Of a stretch of DNA of 64,000 bases, positions 44,901 through 54,639 are shown piece after piece. The notes under the pieces were generated by a model. The model was not told where the DNA came from and did no database searches. It worked only from the letters and a program-made list of their open reading frames with translations. How positions within the stretch are numbered: position 1 is the first letter of the stretch; the number at the start of each line of letters is the position of its first letter. The stretch is from NCBI RefSeq assembly GCF_028583425.1, contig NC_072791.1:43469368-43533367 (forward strand). Reading direction: 5' to 3'. A program made the position numbers and the translations under genes. This stretch comes from Eublepharis macularius. Lineage: Eukaryota; Chordata; Lepidosauria; Squamata; Eublepharidae.

Positions 44901-47900
44901 GCCCCAATATAGTGCAGTGTAGTGCATTTAGATGAAAAGTAGTTTCCTGCACTAGAACGCGATTTTACTTAGTTGCTCTCTACCATTTCAGGTTTCACTG
45001 GCACATGCTGATCTCTGAACTGTTTTCACAAAATCACAGAGTTGGAAGGGGCCATACAGACCTTCTAGTCCAACCCTCTGCCCAATGCAGGATGAGCCTA
45101 AAGCATCTCTGACAAATATTCATCCAGCCTCTTCATGAAAACTGCCAGTGAAGGGGAGCTCATCACCTCCCTAGGCAGCTGATTCCACCTTTGAACTACT
45201 CTGACCATGAAAAAGTTTTTCCTAATATCCAGCCGGTACCTTTCTGCGTGTAATTTAAGCCTGTTGCTTCGAGTCCTATCCTCTGCTGCCCACTGGAACA
45301 GCTCCTTGCTCTCCTCCAAATGACAGCCTTTCAAATACTTAAAGAGAGCAATCAGTCCCCCCTCAATCTCATCTTTTCCAAACTAAACATTCCCAAGGTT
45401 CTCAGCCTTTCCTCGTAGGGCTGTCTCCAGACTCCCTGATCATCCTCGTCGCTCTCTTCTGCACTCTCGATTTTGTCCACATCCTTTTTGAAGTGAGGCC
45501 TCAGAACTGCACACAGTACTCCAGGTGAGGCCTGACCAAGGCAGTATAGAGAGGGACTATGACCTCCTGCGATTTTGACGCTATGGCCCCTTTGATACAA
45601 CCCAAAACTGAGTTTGTCTTTTTTGCCACTGCATCACACTGACTGCTCATATTTAGTTTACAGTCCACTCTTATAGTCCTTTAAAGAAGATGGGAAGGTA
45701 TCAAGGAAAACTACTTAAGGTGCTGAAGACAGCCTGAAGAACCATTTATTTGGTCTTCGAACACTTGAGAAAAATTGTCCCAAACAAACATATTCTCTCA
45801 GAGGTAGATACTGAAACTATTATCTGTCCTCCATTTGAAAGCTAATGAAGAAATCTCCAGAAAGAGGTCTCTGTTGTTTCTCGGACTCTATGCAAACCTG
45901 TTTTGAGAGTGCTGATATAAGTTTCCAAAGCACTGCTGATCTTTTTCACACCTTCTTTTTTCATCAAAGTTAGCAGGTTGGTGTCTGGCTCATCTTTGGC
46001 AAGACTAACAGTTATCTAAAAAGAAAGGAAAAAAACTTTTAAGATCCTGACAGACACACACACACAATTTTAAATGCCTCATTTAAAATCTTAGCTAGTA
46101 CTACAAATTACTACCAAAATGCCTGTAACCGTCATATTGTATTTCCTCAGCTTAAGCTCAGAAAAAAGGAATGTAATCTTTTTAAATGAATACCAAACAG
46201 CTTACCAGGTAAATGCCTGAATGTCAGAAATGTACATTCTATCTGATGTTTTAAGTATGCGCGCCTATGTGCTACCCGTGCTTCAAGTATGATCCTAGTG
46301 GGTAGTTCTATGTTGTCTTATGTCAGTTCTAGAATTGCTTATGCTCTGTTTCAGCATTTCTTCAGCTCTGTGTGGGATTCTTGCTAATCCTGTATCTTTG
46401 TAAACTTGTATTTATTTAGCCTATGGCATTGTTTATGGAAATATCCTTGATATTTATTGTACTTATCTCACACTATGAAGTCCACCTTGAGTCTCAGTGA
46501 GACTAGTACTCCATTGAGTCCAGTATTCTGGACAAACAGCCAGAATACTGCCAACCAGTATTCACAAACAGCCAACCAGTTATCCTGAGGACCAATACTA
46601 GGGCATAGAGGCCAAGGCCTTCACTTGATATTGCCTCCTAGCACTGGTGTTCGAAGGCTTACTTCCTCTTAATGTGAATGTTCCCATTAGTTTCCATGAC
46701 CAGTTGCCATGAATCTGTCAAATACCCTTTTACAGCTATAAGATCTTCACTGTTACTATAAAACATGGAATTATTCAGCACTGTGGTCCAATAAAGTAGC
46801 AGTCACCAATACTATCTGTACTTACCTCAATGTCATCAATATCATTTTCATCTGAAAGATTGGGAATTTCCACGTGCCCCTTATACTTCACACCTGTGTT
46901 TGAGATGCCTGTAGACAGCAACATACTAATTAAATTAAGGCTTGTTTCTATTTTACTTGCTTAAAATCAACTCTTGGCAGATTTTGACATCTTGAAACTG
47001 CAAAATGATCATTCTCTCAAACTTTTTTCTAATTCTTTGGAAAAAAATTAGAAGGAATTCTTCTTTGAGACAATTCACTATCCTGCATGAGAATTCTTGA
47101 ATGAGTGAAACCAGAACAGCCAACTCACCTGTCCAAGCTAGCTTGATGTTCCACTCATAGAAGAAAATTAGTTTTCCTTTGCGGTTATTTATGGAGGCCT
47201 CTCCATCCAGCTTACTCACTTCTGTCACTTCACAAGACCCCTCTTCATTCTCTGCTCTAACAGCCAGAAACAGGGTTTTCAGTTTCTCTGATGACCAATT
47301 AGATGCATCTCTTTCAGTCCTAAGAAGAGAAAATATCTCAAACTGAAAGGTCAGTAGAACACAGTCAGTCAACTTTCCACCTTTCTGCGCTGTAAAATAT
47401 TTTACACACACATCCTTTATCCCACTGAGCTTAGTTGTCTAAACATGGCTTGAAAAGTGACACCTTCCAAACTGAATTTTTAGGAAACCTTCCTGTCATA
47501 TATTTAGAAGATAGTGATCAAGATTATTAAGTATACTTTACCTAGCACACCCAAACTCAATCATGTACAATCCAAGTCAAACAGAGTTGAGTGGCCAAAT
47601 CAGATTCACCCCCCATTTCTAGTCACACAATTCCTCCACATTTACTTCAGTTCCCACCACTCTGTCAAGTAATTAAATCAAGGCAGGGATGTCTCTTTTA
47701 TATACAGGCTGGATCTAAGCATAGCTAAGAATCCTTGCCACTTTTACTCCTGATATACCAAAATTCCCTCCTGTATCTATTGGCGTTACAGCATTACAGG
47801 CAAAAAGCAGCCAGGCAACAAGGAGCTGGCTTGAGCAGTAAGGCAGGCAGAGACCACTTATTTAGAAATAATTTCTAACAATCTGTCAGAAGGGAATATA

Positions 47901-50900
47901 ATGACTGGCTTTAAAAAAGAATACATTTTAACGTACCACTTCACTAGAGATGTTCTACATTATCAGAGGATCTAAGGTGTCAGTTACACAAAATTTACGC
48001 TCAAGTTTGAGTTACTATGTTTGCATACCGCATAATCCTAAATCTTGAGCGAAAGCTATGCTGTGTTCTGACTTGGCCGCTAATGTAGCATTGTGATGAA
48101 GGACACACTTCAGTTCAGTATAAATGCAGTTGAAGTTCCAGGTCAAAACCAAACAGACTACCCCTTTTTAAAATGTAAAACTACCTGGTAATCTGAGAAT
48201 GAGATCATTAACACTATTAATGAGTAGCCAATCCCAGTGGTTTGCCATCATCAGGACGTGTAGGTCTAGCCAATCGACTGGATTCTCTTGAAGTTTGTCC
48301 ACTGCAGAGAATTTAATCACAAGGCAAAAGTGGAAGGAAATTGAAAATGATACAGTAGGCTATGGGGTTTGGCTCAAAATTATTATGTTTATATTCTAAT
48401 CTACCCCAACCTTTGAGAATGCTTGCTCACCTGCTAGACATTATGCTTGAGGAGCTCACAAAAGCTGAGACCATAGTTCTTAAACTATCTGAGTCAAATG
48501 ACTGTAACATGATAGGAAAAAAGAGGTTCTACATACAAACATGCATCTGACGAAGAGAACTGTGGTTATCGAAAGCTTATGCTACAATAAAGTTGGTTAG
48601 TCTTAAAGGTGCTACTGAAGTCTTTACTATTTTACATACAAACAGGATTTTTTTCTTGTAGAACCAAGACTTCACTCACTGAGTGATAGTCCTTATCAGT
48701 ATCACTTAGTTTCTTATTGTGTTAATGGCCAACCCAAGGACTTCTCTCTCCTACCCAGAAGTGCCAAACTCCCTCTACCTCCTTTTCTTGTGGCACTTAT
48801 ACTATAGGTTGGCCACACATTTGCTTCTGTGCTTAAAGAAAGTATCCCCACAATGTACATTCTTCCTGTTAAAGAAGCATTGAGAAAATGGCTTGGCAAC
48901 GTCCCAGAGCTGAGCTGAGAAATGCATCCAACCTTTCCAAATCCAGCATGATACCCACTTTGCTTACCTGGGACAGTTTGTTAATGGCCCTGTCCACTTA
49001 AAAGATGCCACACCCATTTGCACAGTTTATGTCAACTGAAGGTATGTTCAAAAATCACAAACAGATCTTACAAAGCCTGAATTACAATGCTTGGATGAAG
49101 AGAAAGGAAGGCTCAATACTTTGTAACATTCTATCAAGTTACTGGGGTCCTCAGAACAGGATTCCACAATTGCCAAAGAGAAACCCAAGCCTGAAATATG
49201 ATTTTTGTGGACTGTGTTGATGTAAACTCTAAGTGTGCTTGCAGGGCTGGAATTAGCCTGGACGCTTCTTAGTTTTGAGTGTTGCTGCATTAAGTGATGG
49301 ACAATTTGCAGAATGTGCTGCTGGCTCACTTAACACTGCCTGTGTCACCACTTTTCACAGTTTAAGTTTTTTTCTTGGAGGGAAGAGGAGGAGGAGCTGC
49401 CAATGGAAAGCTCTCAGGGTTTGTGAGAAACAGAAGTTCTGCGAAGGACTGAAGAAACCTTGATACTCAAGATATCAAATAGGACTTGAGACAAACGAAG
49501 GCCCCATCCTGTGGTATAACTGTCTGGCAATTTTCCAAGGCAAAGAATACACTCATTCTGTCCCTTCCTTTTAAAAATCTCCTGCACCTCAAACCATAAC
49601 TATTGCACTCTGATCACATCAGGAGTATGGGGATTGTGTTTCTAGCAGTTCAATAATATAGAACTCTACAAAGAACAAAACTGGCTGTAGTAAGACCTCA
49701 GATACATGATGGAATTGGCAGGCACGACTCGGTGAGTGGGTAGCTGTAGCTGTGTAGGACCTGTCCAGGCATTAATCCTGAAAGGAGCAGGTTCTGTTGC
49801 CCACAAAGATTCATGGCACAATACATCAGTGAGTTTACAAGAAATTAAAGTGCTTGCACTTTTTATGACTACAGATAAGGGCTCTTTATCCAACCCATCC
49901 ATGCACAGTGGGTCACTTTACAATCCTGTCCCCACCACCATGAACAGGATTCTATTTTCAATACATGTAGGGAATTGTTGCAAAAAAGTTTTGATATTCC
50001 ATACCAGAAAGCATTGCCATGATGTTGAGAAAAAGTAAAACAGATTTAAAGTTACCTAACAAACAAATTGAATTCTATGCACAACATAGGGCCAATTGGT
50101 TTTCCCATGGGAATAGAAAAAATGCCTTTCTAGACCAGACCAAGTGCCTTCTAAATCCACATTAAGTTTCCAGCAGTAGCCTCCCAAAAGATTTATAAAC
50201 AGATCATGAAGACAACTACCAACCTCCTATTTCATCTCAGCATATGGTGCTAATGAATATACTAATCCTGAACACAGAAAATCCATTTAGTAATAATGGG
50301 CAATAGCTGTTACTGCCCCATTGCTCACTTGCCCACTGCAGAATAAATTACAGGCTTGCTTAACACTGCCTGTTTCACCACTTTTTCCCAATGGCTTCTT
50401 ACTTTGGCATGGCCGACCTGGCCACCTGGATCCATGCTATAGTAACATCAAGACTTGACTATTGTAATGCACTATACATAGGTCTCTCATCCAAATTAAC
50501 TAAGATACTCCAATTGGTGCAAAACGCTGCAGCATAGCTGCTATCAGGAGCATGAACATCACCCCCATTCTGCAGTCACTCCATTAGCTACCTATCAGTT
50601 ACCGTGCTCAGTTCAAGGTATTGGTTATCACATACAAAGCTCTTCTTGGTCTTGGCCCAGCATACCTATGGGACTGCCTCCCTCCCTATGTTCTCCATGA
50701 CAGCTTCGCTTATCTGAACAGGGTCTCCTGCAGGTGCCACCCTGCACATGGGTGAAATCAACAGCAGCCTGTACACAGGCTCTCTCTGTGGTGGCCCTTA
50801 CCCTTTGGAACAACCAGCCTGAGGAGGCCAGAAGAACCCCCATTCTCCTAGCTTTCTGCAAATAACACAAAACCAAATTATTCAAAAAGGCTTTTGTATT

Positions 50901-52220
50901 GTAGGGAGGAGCTCTCAGATGCTTCGCTAATGAGTTAAGGACCATAGACTTCACCACTATGTTGCCTTTTGTCTTAAGTATGTGCTCCTATGAGCTACTT
51001 GTGCTTCATGTGGTCTAATGTCAACCCTAGAATTGCTTATGTTCTGTTTCAGCATTTCTTCAACTCTGTATTGGATTCTTATTAATGCTATGTCTTTGTA
51101 AAATTGTTTTTATTTACCCTATGGCATTGTTTATGGAAATATCCTTGAAATTGACTGTACTAATCTCACACCGCAATCCGCCTTGAGTATCAGTGAGAAA
51201 GGCAGACTATAAACGACATAAATTAAAAACTAATCCACACCTCATCATTAAAAGCTTCATGTTAACTGCACAGTACTGCCATTTTGCCTGTCCTGAAGCT
51301 GAGGCCAGTCAACGCCACTGGATTTCTCCAAGATCAAGTACTGCTACGCAAAAAAATTTACTATAAAATTCATCCTGTTCACAACTTGACATTTATAAGG
51401 TCACTAACCATCTCACAGCTACAAAAATTAACCCCCTGTGACTAGATTAGAAGGGCAGGAGCATAGTTTGTGCATCAAAAAAAAAACGCTCCTGAGATTA
51501 AAATCAGCAAGATTCTTCATATCCTGAAGACGGAATTAGGGGTGGTCCCATATGATTCGCATACAGGTCTGCTGGCTTAACCCCCTCAACAAAAGCCAGA
51601 ACAGCAAACTGATGACTTTGGGGGGGGGCAGCCACTTGATCTGTAGACATCAATTCGTGATTAACGTTTTGCTCCATTCTGAAAAGTTCCACCCACTGAC
51701 TTCGGCAGACCAAGCTGCTGAGAAAGATACAGAGCAGGCCAGGGCAGGTTACTTTCTCAACCCCCTCCCTTTCTCTCAGATCAGTTGGCAACCCTCACGC
51801 ATCACACACTTGTTTGGGATCAAGCCCCAATTATTTTACAACGGGCTGGAGGATAAGGTTTCTTTGCAGAGAAAGCATAAAGAGGGACGTCCCCTCACTC
51901 CCAGGCGCAGATAACGAGGCACAAAGGAGTTTCCCAAGGGCACCCGCGGTGGCAGTGACAGGCGAGGCAGAAGACAAGCGGAGACCGGCGCGGGGTGCTG
52001 AGGTGGGGGAGAGAAGCGTGTCCCTTCCCCTCCTTCCCGGTTCCACGGCTCAAGATTGAAGGATGCGCGCGCAGCCGCCCCCAATTCTCCTCAGTGGTGG
52101 GTGGGTGGGGGTCCGCCCTCAAGAGACACGACCCGCTCACCAGTGCCAGTTATTGACGTTGGTGGCGTCCGCACGCTGCTCCACGATCCAGCGCGGGTCC
52201 CCCTCGCCCCACTTGGCCAT
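38753..52220 (-). CDS. AHSA1: AHSA1, activator of HSP90 ATPase 1, nine exons complete
   Basis: AHSA1 is a cytosolic co-chaperone that binds HSP90 and strongly stimulates its ATPase cycle. Exons in transcription order: 52220-52141, 47319-47129, 46908-46826, 46015-45898, 44164-44076, 43226-43086, 40314-40213, 39591-39540 and 38925-38753. They sum to 1029 nt (342 residues plus stop; human has 338) with no frame break, and every junction is AG/GT. The N-terminal Aha1_N domain (about residues 29-165) includes the NVNNWHW motif just before it and RKGKLIFFYEW. The C-terminal SRPBCC/START-like domain runs from about 205 to the end. The linker (about 160-200) is the least conserved part. Start chosen at MAKWGEGDPRWIVE, identical in type to mammals. 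Confidence 0.97.
38970..39175 (+). repeat. LINE 3'-tail-like fragment in AHSA1 intron 8
   Basis: ACATTGTAAGCCACTTTGGG and a terminal AAAGCAAGGTAAAA with AATAAACAAAC resemble an L2-type tail. A short tandem duplication of TTATAAAATTGGCT lies at about 39040-39073. Confidence 0.5.
39540..39591 (-). CDS. AHSA1: AHSA1 exon 8
   Basis: A 52-bp exon encoding VPEKQIAMKWRFKSWPE plus one base of the next Gly codon. Borders TTTTTCAG| and GAGG|GTAAGT. Confidence 0.95.
40213..40314 (-). CDS. AHSA1: AHSA1 exon 7
   Basis: Encodes MVQAFTHSPAVIEADKGGKF and QLLDGSVTGEFTEL. The first residue is Met where human has Leu. The intron before it carries the ORF2-less L1-type element. Confidence 0.96.
40630..42191 (+). 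mobile_element. ORF2-less (half-L1-like) LINE with perfect TSD
   Basis: A complete insertion flanked by the perfect 19-bp repeat GATATTCTTGGAAGGTGTG (40630-40648 and 42173-42191). From 5': a GC- and CpG-rich leader of about 390 bp with a C12 run, an L1 ORF1-like frame from 41042 to 41927, about 245 bp of 3' UTR with a pyrimidine-rich tract, AATAAAAAAATTTAT and an A12 tail. There is no trace of ORF2. This is the layout of mammalian HAL1 (half-L1) elements. It could also be a single L1 copy that lost ORF2 by deletion or through a spliced template. It lies antisense in AHSA1 intron 6 and is recent, given the perfect TSD and intact tail. Confidence 0.9.
41042..41927 (+). pseudogene. L1 ORF1-like RNA-binding protein, one frameshift
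   Basis: L1 ORF1 proteins are trimeric RNA-binding chaperones. The start MAAKKQSPALGKSISATLQK is followed by a coiled-coil-like region (VDKLNETDQRVGLIESEVKT; then KKELKLVENQLIGLQ in the next frame), an RRM-like part (ILRLQNVKEEENEDLWDLVS) and a C-terminal domain with PREIIIDFSTKKIRDTILYN, RRFKYKKFAALLRDHGIKYK and WLFPEGIWFRYKDQAYKIL. One frame change near a G8 run at about 41231-41238 separates the two parts; otherwise about 295 codons are open. The G run makes slippage or a sequencing slip plausible. Confidence 0.85.
43086..43226 (-). CDS. AHSA1: AHSA1 exon 6
   Basis: Begins with a variable linker (ASEPAAGSGNALKSKS) and continues VGVKIPTCKISLKEVFLTSP, DELYRVFIMQE, the start of the C-terminal START-like domain. 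47 codons exactly; borders CTCTAG| and GAG|GTAAGT. Confidence 0.96.
43227..44075. other. AHSA1 intron 5
   Basis: Between donor and acceptor no repeat was recognised. Confidence 0.5.
44076..44164 (-). CDS. AHSA1: AHSA1 exon 5
   Basis: Encodes EFTQGMILPTVNGEQSEPT and a divergent linker PLPVRKPDEHK. Borders TTTTCAG| and AAG|GTTAGC. Confidence 0.95.
45020..45690 (-). mobile_element. CR1 LINE 3' end in AHSA1 intron 4
   Basis: Minus-strand pieces YEERLRTLGMFSLEKMRLRG, MKGCHLEESKELFQ, DRTRSNRLKLHAERYRLDIR, KNFFMVRVVQRWNQLPREVM and SSPSLAVFMKRLDEYL are the C-terminal part of CR1 ORF2. The 3' end shows TCACAGAGTTGGAAGGGGCC with the usual CR1 phrase. Frameshifts present; same orientation as AHSA1. 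Confidence 0.9.
45898..46015 (-). CDS. AHSA1: AHSA1 exon 4
   Basis: Encodes ITVSLAKDEPDTNLLTLMKK, EGVKKISSALETYISTLKT, the end of Aha1_N. The donor AAACAG|GTTTGC is weaker than the others. Confidence 0.95.
46250..46520 (+). repeat. L2-type LINE 3' UTR fragment
   Basis: CAGCATTTCTTCAGCTCTGT, GGCATTGTTTATGGAAATAT and CACCTTGAGTCTCAGTGAG match the 3' ends at 50.95-51.23 and 56.8-57.05 kb. Three copies of one family are in this window. Confidence 0.7.
46826..46908 (-). CDS. AHSA1: AHSA1 exon 3
   Basis: Encodes ISNTGVKYKGHVEIPNLSDE followed by NDIDDIE (human: GTSKSGVQYKGHVEIPNLSDENSVDEVE). Borders CTACAG| and |GTAAGT. Confidence 0.96.
47129..47319 (-). CDS. AHSA1: AHSA1 exon 2
   Basis: Encodes TERDASNWSSEKLKTLFLAV, CEVTEVSKLDGEASIN and NRKGKLIFFYEWNIKLAWTG, the core of Aha1_N with the conserved RKGK loop. 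Acceptor TCTTCTTAG, donor GACAG|GTGAGT. Confidence 0.97.
47320..48541. other. AHSA1 intron 1, left part
   Basis: No element recognised. Intron 1 runs 47320-52140 and contains the Penelope-like copy at 48.54 kb and the L2 at 50.4 kb. Confidence 0.5.
48542..48632 (+). mobile_element. Penelope-like short copy with hammerhead-like core
   Basis: A 91-bp insertion flanked by the 12-bp repeat TACATACAAACA (48530-48541 and 48633-48644). It reads TGCATCTGACGAAGAGAAC, TGTGGTTATCGAAAGCTTAT, GCTACAATAAAGTTGGTTAG and TCTTAAAGGTGCTACTG. The CTGACGA...GAAA pair brackets a short stem that has decayed on its 3' side (TTATC instead of TTCTC). Same family as the inverted pair at 59.4 kb. The assignment to Penelope-like retroelements is inferred from structure. 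Confidence 0.65.
48645..50379. other. AHSA1 intron 1, no clear feature
   Basis: Nothing recognised as an exon or element. CTTAACACTGCCTGTGTCAC at about 49328 recurs as CTTAACACTGCCTGTTTCAC at 50359, a short dispersed repeat. Confidence 0.4.
50380..51235 (+). mobile_element. L2 LINE 3' end (ORF2 C-terminus plus 3' UTR)
   Basis: Translation gives DLATWIHAIVTSRLDYCNAL, YIGLSSKLTKILQLVQNAAA and later pieces around YKALLGLGPAYL in shifted frames, typical of L2 ORF2 C-termini. The 3' UTR contains GGCATTGTTTATGGAAATAT and ends CGCCTTGAGTATCAGTGAG with ATAAACGACATAAATTAAA. It is inactive and antisense to AHSA1. Confidence 0.85.
52141..52220 (-). CDS. AHSA1: AHSA1 exon 1
   Basis: Encodes MAKWGEGDPRWIVEQ through NVNNWHW. 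The NxNNWHW motif at the extreme N-terminus is known to be needed for full stimulation of HSP90 in the Aha1 family. The donor CACTG|GTGAGC splits the last Trp codon (phase 2). It lies inside the CpG-rich promoter block. Confidence 0.96.
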
Positions 52221-52308
52221 CGGCGCTTCTCCAAAACACGCTGCTCCCGCCGCTCCTGCCGCCGCCTCGTCAATGTCGAGCGCCGTCTTCCCCGCGCGCG
52301 CGCACGCG

Positions 52309-52330
52309 CCGTCTAGAAGCTGCTAGAAGC
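52309..52330 (-). promoter_or_regulatory. AHSA1: Possible heat-shock element (weak)
   Basis: GTCTAGAAGCTGCTAGAAGC, about 90-110 bp upstream of the AHSA1 ATG, has two AGAAG units 10 bp apart and a partial inverted TTC (GTC). This resembles a gap-type nGAAn array. AHSA1 is known to be heat-inducible, so an HSF1 site is plausible, but the match is imperfect. Confidence 0.35.
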
Positions 52331-52880
52331 ACCGGCAACCCGCACCGCCTCCCGACTTCCGCCACCGGCGAAAGGTTCCTTCCGCTTTCTTCCCGTCATG
52401 ACGACAGGAGTCCCAACCCTCTCCTAGTCCGTACGTAAAATGCTCCCGGCGGCCCGGAACCATAGATCGTGAGAGAGGGAGGGAATACTTAAACGCACAG
52501 CGCTTCCGGTACGCGAAGCAATTTCAACATAGAGTCTGTAGGTCTAGACTGGTTCATTGAGAGCTGTCCCGCAATGACGGTCTCTAATTCTTTTGAACCT
52601 CTGCGCCGCTCTAGTCTCTATGGTCCGAAATGACATTCGGCCCCGCCGCGACTTCCCTCAAATTAACCCCTGAACATCTAATATTTTATATCTAAAGCAA
52701 AAAATTTCAAACCGAAGTTTGACCTCCCCACCTCCTGGCTGCATCTTTGGTTAGAGAAGCGAAATAGTTGCAGAGCAAGGGACCGAGTTATTACCAAGTT
52801 GCTTTTCGTGGTCGCTTTTCGTAGTTCAATAGTCTTCCGATTTAAGGTGTCATTACAGGAAACCGGGAAGCCCGGCTGTA

Positions 52881-52899
52881 GCGGGATTTGTAGTTCCTT
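52881..52899 (-). promoter_or_regulatory. ZNF143-like site 1
   Basis: The minus strand reads AAGGAACTACAAATCCCGC, close to the ACTACAATTCCC core of ZNF143/Staf binding sites, which are common in CpG and bidirectional promoters. Confidence 0.55.
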
Positions 52900-52946
52900 C
52901 AATGCTCACACAGCTTTGATAAGAACGGAGGGTGACGCTACAGGAA

Positions 52947-52965
52947 ACTACCGATCCCAGGATGC
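52947..52965 (+). promoter_or_regulatory. ZNF143-like site 2
   Basis: ACTACCGATCCCAGGATGC matches the extended ZNF143 pattern ACTACAATTCCCAGAATGC at most positions. Together with site 1 it forms a divergent pair 48 bp apart. Confidence 0.65.
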
Positions 52966-53564
52966 TTTTCGAAAGCAGCGGTTCTCCCTGCCTACGGCCA
53001 CAGTTGAGAAGAATGGGGAGCTGAAAATGTTGTTCTGCTCAGAGAAAGGCGACTCCAACACAAAATATGGACTGGGAGACTGCATGATCTGATATCTGAG
53101 CCCTTGGTAGCTCCCTTCTTCACGATCTGCTCTTGTAAGGGTATGTGTTTCTTTCCTAGGCGACAGGGACATCAAGTGCTACCGTCGCTTATTCCTGTGT
53201 TCTTTGACAGGGGGACATAAATCGTCTCCTGTAGCACTGTTGGGCTAAGGAAGATTCTTGCAAATTGCATGTGTCAGAGTGCTTGGCTGCCTTAGGCTCT
53301 CTTTCCTTTTAAATCTGGCTAAAATCAAGTCTCCTTGGCTCTGTACATCGACTATTGGTGTGCTGTACAAGACAAGGTTGGGGAAAGTAGAACAGGCCAA
53401 ATGTGGAGAGTAAGAAATTCATGTGTAATACTGTTTTGATGTTAAAAGTGATGTTAAAAGAGATAGTGATGTCACTATCTCTGGTGCCTTTGCGGGTGGA
53501 TGGCTGTTAAGCACAATATGTTTGAGCAAATTGATCAGCAGTGAAATTAAGGACATCATGTATA

Positions 53565-53700
53565 CTTATTTATTTTTATTTATGTTATTTATAGCCTAAT
53601 TTTCTCACTGAGTCTCAAGGCAAATTACACAATGTGAGTCAATAGGATCAATGGCTCAGAGATTCAATAACAGTGCAATAAGGTTTAGATTGCAGAAATT
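53565..53700 (-). repeat. LINE tail fragment, antisense
   Basis: TTATTTATGTTATTTATAGC, TTTTCTCACTGAGTCTCAAGG and CAAATTACACAATG match the fragment at 14.48 kb and, inverted, the L2-like tails elsewhere. Confidence 0.55.
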
Positions 53701-54639
53701 TGAATACAGAGCTGAAACAATGCCGAAACAAAGCATAAACAATTAGACACAGCATATTAAATGACACAGAAGCTACCTGAAAGGTAAACAGTAATATAGT
53801 CCACAACTCTGTCTTTTGTCCAAAACATCTATCTGAACTATTTCCTTACAATACGGCCATCCTAACTGTTATAAAGCCCTGCTGGATGATTTAGTTTTGC
53901 ATAGTTTACAGACAGTTAGGAGAGTGGGAGCCCTCCTAGCCTCCATAAGGTGGTGTTATCCAAATAGGCAGTCTCCTAATTAGCTGAGGGAATTAGCTTA
54001 AAGGAGACGAGGGAGAGGGGGTAACTGGGATTCTCCATCTATGTTTATGAGGATTTTTCTCTTAAGAGAAATCTTGAAATAAGCTAGGCAGATGTTCAAC
54101 CAGAAAAAGGGTTTTTTATCAAAAGAGAAATAAAAGGCAAATGTACAGAAAACCACACACAGCACACATACAAGGGTAAATCCAGGGAAGGGGAGCAGTT
54201 TCAGGGAGGCAATAGTTACCAGTCTTGAGGACAGAGGTCTGCAGAGGCAGCAGCAAAACGTCCAGTATTTCATGGAGAAGAGAAGAGGCCCAAATGGATT
54301 TGGGGGGCACGTGGATAGATCCAAGAACACATGCACTCACTGGTGACTAGCAAATCCAAATATAGGACAAAATGCTCACTGGGCATGCTAAACTTGATGG
54401 CTGTCTCCGGAGGTGAACAATAGAATTGAGAGAGGCTTAATGGGTCTTTCTGTGGTGAACTGTAGGTGTGAATGGTGCTTGATGGCCCTTTGCGTACCGG
54501 ACGGGAAAAGCTACCAGGTTTGCTGAATAGTGTTAGGTGGTGCTTAATCAGGGTAAATGGGTGGGGGATAGTGAGGCAGGGCATTGATGAGATTAGCCAG
54601 GAGCTTCCTTGGAGTCTTACTGTCCTGAGTTACACATTT

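Larger units (their letters stand above)
51880..52650. promoter_or_regulatory. CpG-rich bidirectional promoter block of AHSA1 and VIPAS39
   Basis: By far the richest CpG stretch in the window, surrounding AHSA1 exon 1. It contains ETS-like sites (CTTCCGGT at about 52505, CCGGAA at about 52456) and a CGCGCGCGCGCACGCGCCG run at about 52293-52311. AHSA1 leaves to the left and VIPAS39 to the right, as in mammals. The VIPAS39 5' UTR exon was not pinned down; it should lie at about 52.4-53.2 kb. Confidence 0.75.
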
